From CAXMRP01 sp964196155 (lineage in GTDB: Bacteria; Pseudomonadota; Alphaproteobacteria; Rhizobiales; Afifellaceae): a DNA stretch of 64,000 nucleotides. Below, piece by piece: positions 28,359 through 37,832 of the stretch. The stretch is taken from positions 1 to 64,000 of the forward strand of contig CAXMRP010000069.1 of NCBI GenBank assembly GCA_964196155.1, given 5' to 3'. Made by a program: the position numbers and the translations under genes. Position 1 is the stretch's first letter. Every line of letters starts with the position of its first letter. The notes beneath the pieces are model-generated. The model saw nothing but the letters and a program-made list of their open reading frames with translations, was not told where the DNA came from and did not search any database.

Positions 28359-31300
28359 TCAGATAGGTGTATCCGGCTTGATGCCGATACGGGCCAGCGC
28401 ATCATCCATCAGCCGATCCGGCACCGGCATGGCGCGGGGGATCGCCGTCCAGACCAGCCAAGTGTTGACTGTTCGACCGGGGAAAATCCGTGTGACAGCA
28501 TGGCGATAGAGCGCCAACTGGCCAATTGCTGCGGCATCGGCACTGTGTGGATCGTCAGGCACATGGCGGCCGGTCTTGAAGTCGACTATGTCGATCCGGT
28601 CCTCGTGAACAACCAACCGGTCAATTCGGCCTCCCATTGCGCTGGCTTGTCCGGTTGTCATCAGGTCAGCGATCAATTCTTCGGCAACATCCACTTCCGC
28701 CCGGCTGTTGGTCCCGAAAAACCAGCTCAGATCAGGATCATCCAAAACAGAGAGCGTTTCCGACACCAATTCGCCGATCTGGCCGGTATCGCCATCCAAC
28801 ATTCCCTCCAGATAAGTAGCGGCGGCCTGCTCGCGAGCGGATGGCTCGACAGCGGGCAGGCGCTGAAGCAGCGCGTGGATCAGCGTGCCGCGGCGGGAAG
28901 GCGACATAGCATTGGCGCGATCGGGCTCGTCACCTTGTTGCAACGCTTCCGCCTGTTCGCCGGATACGGGCGTGTCCGGTTCCGCCAACGCGCGCGATGG
29001 CCGCAGCGGCGCCGGAACCGGTAGCGGTGACGGGGCGGGCGCCTTTGCCCAATCGGGTATCGCCACAAATTCCGAATTGGAGGCTGGCGACGTTTCCTTA
29101 TCTGCATTCGCGGCCGCATCAGCGGGCGGCCCCGGTTTTGTCACAACACCGCTGTCGGGGCGCGCGGGCCACTGGAACGGTTCGGTGATTTCGCCGTCTT
29201 CGTCGCGCGCGGCGTTTTTGGAAACCAGCGCGCGCTCGACCAGCCGATACCAACATTCATCCGCGGTCCGGTCTGCCTTGATCCCGCACACATAAAGCCG
29301 ATGGCGGGCGCGGGTCATGGCGACATAGAGAAGCCGGGCATATTCGGCCTCGGCCGCAATATCGGCAATCTCGTCCGCTTTTCTCTGTTGCCGCGTGGCA
29401 TTACTGGTCTGCTGGCGCCAAATCAGCGGCGGCGCGTCGATCTGGCCGAAATCCGTCGGTGTAGCCGCCAGCGCCAAAACACTATCGCGGTTGCTGGCGC
29501 TGGTGATGCCGCCGCCCGTGTCGACCAAAAAGACAGTATCGGCTTCCAGCCCCTTGGCGCCGTGCACGGTCATGACCCGGACACCGCTCGCTTCGCCCTC
29601 CTGCTCGCGCTTGATGTCGCCTGTGCCGGCGCGCATGTGGGCGGAAAACCCGCGTAGCGTTGGCGGATGGCGCTCTTCAAACGACTGCAACTCGCTCATG
29701 AACATGTCGAGCACGTCGTCCGCCTCGCCGCCAAAACGAGATTGATATTCCTTGTACCCGCCATCAACCGCCAGGAGACTGGCGAAGAATACAAAGGGCG
29801 TGAACTTATCCGCCCGCTCCCGCCAGCGGTTGAGTTTTGCAGCTGCTTGCCGGCCGATCTCGCTGTCCCAACCCTTCAGCGCACTCCACAGATTTTGGTT
29901 TTCGCGCTGTGGTGCAAATTCGAGAAGATCATCGTCACTCAATCCAAAGAGTGGACTTTTCAGACATGCGGCGAGTTGCAAATCATCTTCCGGCAAACCG
30001 ATGAAATCGATAAGCGCCAACAGATCCTGAACGATGATGTGTTCAGCCACTGCGATCCGGTCAGCGCCGACGGACGCAATGCCCCGGGCTTTCAGCGCGC
30101 TGTTGACGGCATGAAAAAGGGCGTCGCGCTTGCGGGTCAGGATAAGAATCTCGCCAGCACGCGCCGGGACGGGGGCGGGATGGGCTTCGGTGCCGGCAAG
30201 CAACGCGGCAATCTCATCGACTATGCGGTTGGCCAACGTCACATCAACTTTTGACGGCGCATCATAGGGATCAGTCCAGCTTTCCGGCGCGTCGTCGTTG
30301 CGACGCGGAACCCGGTGCCAGACAATCACATCGCCAGCCTTTTCCATGTGATAGGCGCTGTGCGCCTCATAGCCCAGACGCGTCACCCTGCTTTCAAGAT
30401 CGCCGCGAAAAACGACATCGACCGCTTCAAGAATCTGATGGGCCGAGCGGAATGACAAAGCCAATGGCGCCTCAACAAATTGCGCATTGCCGGCTTCGAC
30501 ATCGATCTGAAACGCGTCGCGCATTTCAGCAAGCCTGGCTGGTACGGCGCCCTGAAAACTGAAGATAGACTGCTTGTCATCACCAACCGCGAAGATCGTC
30601 CGCTCGCCGCTTTGCGCGCTCTCGCCGGTGAAAAAATCGCCAGCCAACGCCCGGATGATGTCCCACTGGGCCGGATTGGTGTCCTGGGCTTCATCCACCA
30701 GAATATGCGATATGCCGGCGTCGAGCTTGTAGAGCACCCAGTCGCGCATGGCGGAACGGGATAGGAGATTGCGGGTGCGAAACACCAGATCGTCAAAATC
30801 CAGCGCCCCGGCGGTTTTCTTTATGCTGTCATAGGTGTCGAGCACGCCTTGTGAGATCGTCAGCAACGCCGATGTCGCGGCCACGGTGCGGACGGATTTG
30901 AGATCGTCAGCGAGCGCCAGAACCACCTGTGTATCGGCGGCGAAACGCTCTTCGAAATCGGCGATCTGACTGGTGGCCGCCTTGGTGATGAAACCTCGTG
31001 TCGAGCGTGGCGCATGTTTTTGGGTGAGGTAGAAATTCATGGCAAAAGCGCCGCGCGCTGCTATGTCAGGCGCTTGCTGATAGTCTTGGATCATATTCGC
31101 CGCTTTGTCGTTCGCTTTGCCGGAATGCTCTGCCAGCAATTGCAGAAGATGCGTGCCCTCTGCATCCAAGAGAGCTAACCGAGTGTTTGCAAAAAACCGC
31201 GCGGCCACTGTTTCTTCCGTATCGCCCGGCCGCAGGCCAAAGGCGCTGTTGAGGTCATCGATCAGATCGGAAAGTGACGCCGGTGCGCCGGGCTGCCCGA

Positions 31301-31952
31301 CCCGGTGTTTCCACTCCGCCAGAACTTCGCGTTTTTTCAGCATGTCCTGAAGCACACCGAACAGCGTGTCGTCGGCGACGTGCCCGGCCATGTAGTGCAG
31401 CGCGTCCGACAGCGCTTCATCGGTTTCGGCCTGTCGCAGCACTATATCGCGAGCGGCAATCATCATCGCCTGCTGGGCGGTTCCTTCCAAAATCTCGAAA
31501 TGTCCGGGGACATTGGCCTCAATCGGAAACTGGTGAAGCAGGCGCTCGCAAAAGGCGTGGATGGTTTGGACCCGGAGGCCGCCGGGGGTTTCGAGCGCCC
31601 GTGCAAATAGGGTGCGGGCGATCCGGCGCTGGCTCGCGCTCGGTAGGTTGCCCTGAAGCTTGAGAAGATGCTCGTCCAGCGCCGCATCATCGGCCCAGGC
31701 CCATCCGCCAAGTGCATCGAATATCCGACTGGCCATTTCGGCGGCCGCGGCCTTGGTATAGGTGAGACACAGGATCGTGGCGGGATCGGCACCAGCCAGT
31801 AAAAGGCGCAGAACGCGCTGGGTCAGGACATGGGTTTTGCCCGAGCCGGCATTGGCGACAACCCAGGCCGAATTGGCCGGATCAGAGGCCTGCCACTGGC
31901 GATGAAACGTATCGCTCGCCGCGTCTGGAACCGCATTTTCGCCCGACGTCAT
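28359..31952 (-). CDS. addA: Double-strand break repair helicase-nuclease AddA
   Basis: AddA is the UvrD-like helicase and nuclease subunit of AddAB, the alphaproteobacterial counterpart of RecBCD. From ATG 31952 (MTSGENAVPDAASD) it has 1197 residues. Walker A is NAGSGKT (about 34-40) and Walker B is LVDEAQDT. Other helicase motifs include AVGDDKQSIFSFQGA and VMTVHGAKGLEADTVFL. The C-terminal RecB-type nuclease carries DRIDIVDFKTGR. The start overlaps the addB stop by four bases (ATGA); an in-frame start at 31973 would lengthen it by seven residues. A Pro/Ala-rich linker precedes the nuclease domain. Confidence 0.96.
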   Translation of the reverse strand: MTSGENAVPDAASDTFHRQWQASDPANSAWVVANAGSGKTHVLTQRVLRLLLAGADPATILCLTYTKAAAAEMASRIFDALGGWAWADDAALDEHLLKLQGNLPSASQRRIARTLFARALETPGGLRVQTIHAFCERLLHQFPIEANVPGHFEILEGTAQQAMMIAARDIVLRQAETDEALSDALHYMAGHVADDTLFGVLQDMLKKREVLAEWKHRVGQPGAPASLSDLIDDLNSAFGLRPGDTEETVAARFFANTRLALLDAEGTHLLQLLAEHSGKANDKAANMIQDYQQAPDIAARGAFAMNFYLTQKHAPRSTRGFITKAATSQIADFEERFAADTQVVLALADDLKSVRTVAATSALLTISQGVLDTYDSIKKTAGALDFDDLVFRTRNLLSRSAMRDWVLYKLDAGISHILVDEAQDTNPAQWDIIRALAGDFFTGESAQSGERTIFAVGDDKQSIFSFQGAVPARLAEMRDAFQIDVEAGNAQFVEAPLALSFRSAHQILEAVDVVFRGDLESRVTRLGYEAHSAYHMEKAGDVIVWHRVPRRNDDAPESWTDPYDAPSKVDVTLANRIVDEIAALLAGTEAHPAPVPARAGEILILTRKRDALFHAVNSALKARGIASVGADRIAVAEHIIVQDLLALIDFIGLPEDDLQLAACLKSPLFGLSDDDLLEFAPQRENQNLWSALKGWDSEIGRQAAAKLNRWRERADKFTPFVFFASLLAVDGGYKEYQSRFGGEADDVLDMFMSELQSFEERHPPTLRGFSAHMRAGTGDIKREQEGEASGVRVMTVHGAKGLEADTVFLVDTGGGITSASNRDSVLALAATPTDFGQIDAPPLIWRQQTSNATRQQRKADEIADIAAEAEYARLLYVAMTRARHRLYVCGIKADRTADECWYRLVERALVSKNAARDEDGEITEPFQWPARPDSGVVTKPGPPADAAANADKETSPASNSEFVAIPDWAKAPAPSPLPVPAPLRPSRALAEPDTPVSGEQAEALQQGDEPDRANAMSPSRRGTLIHALLQRLPAVEPSAREQAAATYLEGMLDGDTGQIGELVSETLSVLDDPDLSWFFGTNSRAEVDVAEELIADLMTTGQASAMGGRIDRLVVHEDRIDIVDFKTGRHVPDDPHSADAAAIGQLALYRHAVTRIFPGRTVNTWLVWTAIPRAMPVPDRLMDDALARIGIKPDTPI

Positions 31953-34900
31953 TCGCCATCCTCCACGGACCATTCGGCAATCCGCGCCAGGTGATCATAA
32001 TCGCCGGCAAATCCACGCAGGGGCGCAGGTATGCGCTGAGCGATATAGGGATGACGAGGATCGTCGAAGACGGCGATCAGACCGGTTAGACGGGCAAGGG
32101 CCGCGTCGATCGTCTCTTGCAGAGAGACTTCCTTGATCTCCTTTTTGTCATTCGCTTTTCGGGTGCCACATGTTTTGATCGTTCGGTCGGCGGCGCGGCC
32201 ACCGAGGCGGTAATATTCAAGCCGGGCGGCCTGCGCCGCTTCAATCCCGTCAAAACCGCCAGCCGCCGCAATGACGGCCTCTATCGGGAGCTGCGGCGCC
32301 ACCAAAGAAAGAACCTGTTTGTTGGTTGGCGGTGCGCCAGTCTTGTAGTCGATTATACCAAGCCGGCCATCGTTGAGCCGGTCAATCCGGTCGGCGCGAA
32401 CTGTCAGCAGGAATCCGGATGGCAATTCCAGTCTACCGGACCGCTCAGGCAGGCGATCGACAATATCGTCACGCTTTTGTTCGGTTTCGAGGAACCAACG
32501 GGCGATGGCTTCAAACCTTGGCCACCACAAGGTCTGCACTATCGGCTCATCGGCAAACTGGCGGAAATAGTCACGGCCGATTTCCATCAACCGCGCATTG
32601 GCGTCCCCATCGAACGGTCCCGCCGGCCGCTCAGCGACAAAAGCGTGGAGGATATCATGCAGCAGCGTACCGCGATCACGCATGTCGGGTCCGACGGCAA
32701 CGGGCTCCATCGGACGCAGTTTCAAAACATGGCGGGCAAAGATCGTATAGGGATCGCGTATCAGGGTCTCGATTTCGGTGACGGACAGGCGGCGCGGCCG
32801 CAACGCCACACCCGGCGCCGGTTGCGGACGCTTTGCCGATTGCGCCGGAGCCGGAGAACAGTCCAGCGACCGGGCAATGCCAAGATAGTACGCGCCACGG
32901 GCGCTCATGGCCTTCTCGGCGTTCTCGCCAGCGGCAGCGACAAAGCGCTGCAGCCAGCGCGAGGCAACCTGCGGCGTCGATCCGCGGCGGCCAGCACGGG
33001 TTAGCCAAATCTCGCCATGACCCATCCCTTGGGTAAAATCGTGGGCGGCCAGACCAATGCGGCGTTCCGGCGGATGGAGCGCCAGCGCTGTCCGCATACC
33101 GCGCGACAGAAACGGATCGAGACGGGTCTGTGCCGGCCATATAGTCTCGTTCAGGCCGGCCAAAATGGCGACATCGACATGCTGTAGCCGCGCCTCCAAT
33201 GTGCCCCAGATGTGAATGCGGGTATCGCGGATATGGGTTGCCCGCACCACCCGGTTGGCGAGCATTGCGGTGAGGAAATCGGGATATTGTACCGGCAGGA
33301 TATCGGGCGCTTCGCCGGCATCATCGAGGAGTTCGGCCATCGCGGCATCCATTGCGCGCCGCGAATCATCAAGCGGAGAATTATCCGGTTGGCCGACATC
33401 CAAACAGGCGATGGTTTCACTGTGGGCGGCGAGCAGCGTGCGGAAACTGACCGGTACCGATCCATCGCCGGCGCACTCTTCCATCGGCACCAATGCCCGA
33501 TCGAGACTTTCTGCAAGAGTGCTGGCCAACTGCCAGTCTTTTTCGCCCAACCCGCGCAATGCCTGTGGCGTATGAGCGCGAGGCGTGGCGCGGTCGTTTT
33601 CCCGCTCTGCGGCCCTCGGACCAAAGGCGTTGCTTTGTGCGGCAAGCCGGTCCTGCAAGGCTGTGCGTCCGGCCGGCAGCGCCCGGCCGCGAAAGGCTAT
33701 CCGTTCCAGCGCTCCTGCCGCGCGGCAGCTTTCGCCGGGATCAAGACCGGGCAGGGCAATGGCCGATTGGCACAGGGCCAGCATGTCATGAGGATCGCGA
33801 ATCCTATAGCCTATTCGGGCGGTAAGAATGGCCTGAACCGCGGGCGATGACGACAGAAGTGGCGTGCCGGCTGAATCATCGACGCTGATATCCCATCGCT
33901 GAAGCTCCACCGATACCCGGCATGCCAGTGCCCGATCCGGAGTAATCAACGCGGCGATCTTGTCGGGATTTTCCACCGTATGTCGCAAGATCAGGGCGAT
34001 GGCGCTGGCTTCCTCTCGCTCCGTTGCCGCCTCGATGAGGCCGATATTCGCCACACTTTTGTCAGCATGTTCTGCCGCGCCCACCGGCTTCTCATCGGCT
34101 ACCGCACCGCCGTCCGCCGGCGCCGGCTCTTCACCTGTCGAAACGGTTTTAGGTGGCGAAAGCGCGCCCGACAGAAGGTTGGCGCGGGCGGCCATCAGCG
34201 GCGTCGCCTGGGCCAATTCGACGACGTTCGCGCGTGAAACCTGCAAGGTTCGAAGCAATTGCTTCAGGCCGTACTGGGGATGGCCAGCGGCGGCGTCATT
34301 ACCGCGCATCCGCCGGTCTTTCGCCCCAGACTTTCGTGCGGTTGCACCTGCCCCGTGTTCGCTGCCACTGTCGATCGCCTCCCATGCGGCCTCATGCATC
34401 TGCTGGTCGAGACCGGGAAGGACCAGAGCGCCGTTTTCCAAATTGGCAATGGCGGCAAGAAGCTCGGCGGTAGCCGGACTGGTGCCGGTCGATCCCGCCG
34501 CGATAACAGGCTTCGGCGCGCCGTTTTGGGTAAACCGCGCCGCCTGTCTTCGGATCAGCGCATCGCGTCGCTCGCCTGGATCCAGAACGCCAAACTGGCT
34601 TTTGATGGCCGGCCAGGCACTGCGAATGATTTTCAGGAAATCACCGGTGAGGTTCCAGTGTTCGGCGTGGTCGCTGGCGATCGCCGCATCGAGGTCTGAC
34701 CAGGCTCCCCCTTCCGCTGTTGCCTGATCCAGAAGGACTGCCAGATCGGCTGCAAGGCGGGCAGCGTCAGCTGGCGAAGCGGGGAATGCCGACGGTTCCG
34801 TGTCCAGTTCTTCACCGGCAAGACTGGCGGCTGCGGTTGCTCGGGACCATTGGGTGACCAGCCGGGCCAGAAGAAACTGCCGGCGAACCGGACTGATGGC

Positions 34901-35221
34901 CGGCAGCAGTGCCGGCTCCCGCGTCTCGGCTGGCCCTTCACCGGGATCAAAAATCGTGTCGGTCTCATCCAGATCGCCAAGTGGGAAGATGCGCGGAAAG
35001 ATGGCAGCGCCATCGGTGCTATCGACAATTACTTGCCGGACGGCGCGGGCGGCGCGACGGGTTGGCAGATAGATTGTCAGATCGGTCCAGGCAAACGGAT
35101 CGCCTTCATCTGGAATTCCGGCAATCAACTGCCCCTGTCCGATGGCGCAGACCAACGCAGGAAGAAACGGCACCCCAGCTGGAATGGTGAAAATGTTGGG
35201 GCTGGCACCACGCTGCGTCAT
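31949..35221 (-). CDS. addB: Double-strand break repair protein AddB
   Basis: The partner of AddA in DNA-end resection and recombination. The 1090-residue protein has a degenerate helicase-like N-terminus with no intact GxGKT loop: the region reads LPTRRAARAVRQVIVD, as expected for alphaproteobacterial AddB. The C-terminal nuclease domain has RLGIIDYKTGAPP, with the catalytic Asp and Lys. Residues ~290-390 hold an Ala/Gly-rich charged stretch, probably a linker. It follows the nucleotidyltransferase by 124 bases and is coupled to addA by overlap. Confidence 0.95.
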   Translation of the reverse strand: MTQRGASPNIFTIPAGVPFLPALVCAIGQGQLIAGIPDEGDPFAWTDLTIYLPTRRAARAVRQVIVDSTDGAAIFPRIFPLGDLDETDTIFDPGEGPAETREPALLPAISPVRRQFLLARLVTQWSRATAAASLAGEELDTEPSAFPASPADAARLAADLAVLLDQATAEGGAWSDLDAAIASDHAEHWNLTGDFLKIIRSAWPAIKSQFGVLDPGERRDALIRRQAARFTQNGAPKPVIAAGSTGTSPATAELLAAIANLENGALVLPGLDQQMHEAAWEAIDSGSEHGAGATARKSGAKDRRMRGNDAAAGHPQYGLKQLLRTLQVSRANVVELAQATPLMAARANLLSGALSPPKTVSTGEEPAPADGGAVADEKPVGAAEHADKSVANIGLIEAATEREEASAIALILRHTVENPDKIAALITPDRALACRVSVELQRWDISVDDSAGTPLLSSSPAVQAILTARIGYRIRDPHDMLALCQSAIALPGLDPGESCRAAGALERIAFRGRALPAGRTALQDRLAAQSNAFGPRAAERENDRATPRAHTPQALRGLGEKDWQLASTLAESLDRALVPMEECAGDGSVPVSFRTLLAAHSETIACLDVGQPDNSPLDDSRRAMDAAMAELLDDAGEAPDILPVQYPDFLTAMLANRVVRATHIRDTRIHIWGTLEARLQHVDVAILAGLNETIWPAQTRLDPFLSRGMRTALALHPPERRIGLAAHDFTQGMGHGEIWLTRAGRRGSTPQVASRWLQRFVAAAGENAEKAMSARGAYYLGIARSLDCSPAPAQSAKRPQPAPGVALRPRRLSVTEIETLIRDPYTIFARHVLKLRPMEPVAVGPDMRDRGTLLHDILHAFVAERPAGPFDGDANARLMEIGRDYFRQFADEPIVQTLWWPRFEAIARWFLETEQKRDDIVDRLPERSGRLELPSGFLLTVRADRIDRLNDGRLGIIDYKTGAPPTNKQVLSLVAPQLPIEAVIAAAGGFDGIEAAQAARLEYYRLGGRAADRTIKTCGTRKANDKKEIKEVSLQETIDAALARLTGLIAVFDDPRHPYIAQRIPAPLRGFAGDYDHLARIAEWSVEDGE

Positions 35222-35345
35222 GTCGGGAGCTTACCCCAAAACCGGCGGCACGAGACCCTGCAAAAACTGATCGATCGCCTAGGCAAGCCAGCCAAGCGTG
35301 CCAGGAACCAGGTTCCGCCAGATGCGGACAACTGGAAGACGGGGG

Positions 35346-36143
35346 TCAGTCCAGAAGAACGGCTTCGGCCTGCGCAATAGCGGGTGGGTTTTCCACATTT
35401 ATCCACAGGCCACCCATGCGTATACCGTAGAGCCGACCGGCCTCGATTGCCTTGTCGAACAACACGTTGAGAGAAAATGGCCCGTCCGGGCAGCTGGCAA
35501 AAAGGGCTGGATCGATTATCGCGGCGCCAGAATAGACATACGGCGCAACGGTCCGTTCCGGCCTTCGGCGCAACTGGCCTGATCCGGACAGGAGAAAATC
35601 GCCACGACCCTGATAACCTACAGACCTCACAGTGGGCGCAAGCAACAGGAGTGCGTCCATGCGGGCCGGATCCCAGCCCTGGATTAGCGAATTCAAATTG
35701 GATTGAACTCCATTCAGCCAGAATGAATCGGTGTTGCGCAAGAAAAAAGCATCATCCCCGAGATGGGGAAGCGCTTGTGCCAGGCCACCGCCGGTATCCA
35801 GCAGCCCATCCCGTTCGTCTGAAATAATGATTTCCGGACCATCCGGACGGGCGGATGACCAATCTTTCAAGTGAGCTTCAACCTTGGCCGCCAGATAATG
35901 GACGTTGACGACAATGCGCAAAACCCCGGCAGCCGCGAGATTATCCAGACAATAATCGAGCAATGGCTTGCCGGCGACCGCGATCAACGGCTTCGGGGTG
36001 CTGTCGGACAAAGGCTGCATCCGCCGCCCCAAGCCGGCGGCCAGCACCATTGCAGATTGCGGCACCCACTCCCCGGTTTGCCGGTTGCCGCCACCTTCGG
36101 TGCCAATTCCATTTAACTTCACAGCCATTGACGCGTGATCCAT
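35346..36143 (-). CDS. Sugar-1-phosphate nucleotidyltransferase, MurU-like
   Basis: A 265-residue nucleotidyltransferase. The signature AMVLAAGLGRRMQPLSDSTPKPLIAVAGKPLLDYCLDNL binds nucleotide and metal; SDERDGLLDTGGGLAQAL and NTDSFWLNG follow. It is the MurU / mannose-1-phosphate guanylyltransferase-like type. It begins four bases after the TsaE-kinase fusion, whose kinase half resembles AmgK. In Pseudomonas, AmgK and MurU together turn recycled MurNAc into UDP-MurNAc, so this context supports a MurU role (inference). The exact start is uncertain: ATG 36143 or ATG 36128. Confidence 0.85.
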   Translation of the reverse strand: MDHASMAVKLNGIGTEGGGNRQTGEWVPQSAMVLAAGLGRRMQPLSDSTPKPLIAVAGKPLLDYCLDNLAAAGVLRIVVNVHYLAAKVEAHLKDWSSARPDGPEIIISDERDGLLDTGGGLAQALPHLGDDAFFLRNTDSFWLNGVQSNLNSLIQGWDPARMDALLLLAPTVRSVGYQGRGDFLLSGSGQLRRRPERTVAPYVYSGAAIIDPALFASCPDGPFSLNVLFDKAIEAGRLYGIRMGGLWINVENPPAIAQAEAVLLD

Positions 36144-36147
36144 TTCT

Positions 36148-37821
36148 CTATCGAGTCACTATATAGTCTTTATAGTATGACCCTAATGCGTGCAGGGCCG
36201 GATCGGTTAGACAGCGCTTCAGTGCCTGCTCAGCAATCGGGATATATCCCTTATACCCGGCTTTTCCGTTAATTGTTAATCGTGAGAAAGCCCCCAAGAC
36301 CTTGGTGAGGCGTTGGGCACCAAGGATCGCATAGGCACGGCCAAATTCGACTGGGTCGAAATTTGAGTCATTCTTGATCCGGGCGGCGACATAGCGATGT
36401 ATCAAGGCCCTTTCCAATTCAACAGATACCAGCGCCCGGGCATCGAGGGCGAGCGATGCAACGTCATAGGCGCAGTGGCCACGCAGCGTGTCCTGAAAAT
36501 CCAGTATTCCTATCCGTTCGTGTGGCAACCTTTCATCAGCGTCCGCAACAGCACGGTTGTGATCAGCAAGCCACATTATGTTGGGTGAGTGAAAATCCAA
36601 CATAACCCAGGATTCGCGCGCCTTCGCCAACGGCCTCAGAATATTTGCCCATTCTTCCAGGAATGCGGCACGCGTTCTTGGGTCCATCGCTATCCGACCA
36701 GACTTGCCGGCGTACCAGTCGGCAAACAGGGCGATTTCGGCAAGATAGGCCGGCAGGTTATAGGGCGGCACCGGGTAATCCGTCCCGTCTGGTAAGGTCA
36801 AGTTGGACGGCCATTTTACCCCATGCATGGCGGCCAGCATGTCGATGGCTGCCCCGTAGCGCACGGCGATCGGCATCCTGTTGTCGTCCAGAAGTGTCTG
36901 TGTCCCGAAATCCTCCAGAAGCGCCAAACCATTAGTTAGATCGGTGGCGGCGATATTCGGCGCACTGAAACCGCGTGCGCGCAAGGCACCGGCGATCGCG
37001 ACGAAAGGGCGGATATCCATTGCCCGGCGGGTCACCGCCTCAAAGGACCGCCCGCCTACGTCCGGTGACCCTTCAATTCGCGGCGGCGAATCCATAAGGA
37101 TCGTGGATTTTCCCGGCTGAACCAGGCGCCGATAGGTCCTGCTCGACACATCGCCGGCAACGTTATGGCGCTCCGCGTCGCCCCATCCAGATTCGGCAAT
37201 GAGTTTCCGGGCGGCCATAAAACGGATAATCCGACCGAACCAACCGCCGTTGGCTGTAATTGTCACAATACGCCGCTTCAGATCGGACGTTGGCGGCCGG
37301 TTTTCGTGCGGTGGGGGTTCGCTGATAGTCACACTGAGGCGTGGAACATCACCCATTTCTGGAAGCTGATCCGGCCATTCGACGAGAAGTGCCGCAGTTT
37401 GGATCGCCTCGTCCAATCCGATTTCCAGTACATCATCAGGGCTGTGCAATCGATAAAGATCGGCGTGGATCACGGTAAATCCTGGCAGATGGTAATCGAT
37501 CCGCAATGGAAAGGTTGGACTAGGCACGGCCAGATCGGGATCGCTGGCGCGGTAGCGCACGATCTCGCGAGCCACAACAGATTTGCCAACGCCAAGTGCG
37601 CCAGACAGGGCAACAAGATCACCGGGCGACAGCAGCGCGGCAATGTCCTGCGCCAAATGGCGCATCGCAGTTTCATCGGGAATTTCGATAACGATCGGGC
37701 GCTCGGACGATGCTGGCCTGATGCGACTCCTCGGAAGCTGGTGAGGTCTGCCCTCGGGTTGGTTATTCTGGGGTTGGTTGTTTTGGGTTGGCCTACTGGC
37801 GTTCCGATCCGATCCGGTCAT
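36148..37821 (-). CDS. TsaE (t6A ATPase) fused to AmgK-like sugar kinase
   Basis: A 557-residue two-domain protein. Residues ~1-45 are a Gln/Asn/Pro/Arg-rich leader with a repeated QNNQP. Residues ~45-190 are TsaE, the ATPase of the tRNA threonylcarbamoyl-adenosine (t6A) complex, with P-loop SGALGVGKS (about 73-81), SPTFPL, HADLYRL and VEWPDQLP. Residues ~200-557 are an aminoglycoside-phosphotransferase fold like AmgK (MurNAc/GlcNAc anomeric kinase), with catalytic Asp409 in MLDFHSPN and a metal-binding ILDFQD. The usual basic residue before the catalytic Asp is Leu here. It starts 11 bases after divL ends and is followed at once by the MurU-like gene. Confidence 0.9.
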   Translation of the reverse strand: MTGSDRNASRPTQNNQPQNNQPEGRPHQLPRSRIRPASSERPIVIEIPDETAMRHLAQDIAALLSPGDLVALSGALGVGKSVVAREIVRYRASDPDLAVPSPTFPLRIDYHLPGFTVIHADLYRLHSPDDVLEIGLDEAIQTAALLVEWPDQLPEMGDVPRLSVTISEPPPHENRPPTSDLKRRIVTITANGGWFGRIIRFMAARKLIAESGWGDAERHNVAGDVSSRTYRRLVQPGKSTILMDSPPRIEGSPDVGGRSFEAVTRRAMDIRPFVAIAGALRARGFSAPNIAATDLTNGLALLEDFGTQTLLDDNRMPIAVRYGAAIDMLAAMHGVKWPSNLTLPDGTDYPVPPYNLPAYLAEIALFADWYAGKSGRIAMDPRTRAAFLEEWANILRPLAKARESWVMLDFHSPNIMWLADHNRAVADADERLPHERIGILDFQDTLRGHCAYDVASLALDARALVSVELERALIHRYVAARIKNDSNFDPVEFGRAYAILGAQRLTKVLGAFSRLTINGKAGYKGYIPIAEQALKRCLTDPALHALGSYYKDYIVTR

Positions 37822-37832
37822 GGTCAGCCGGA

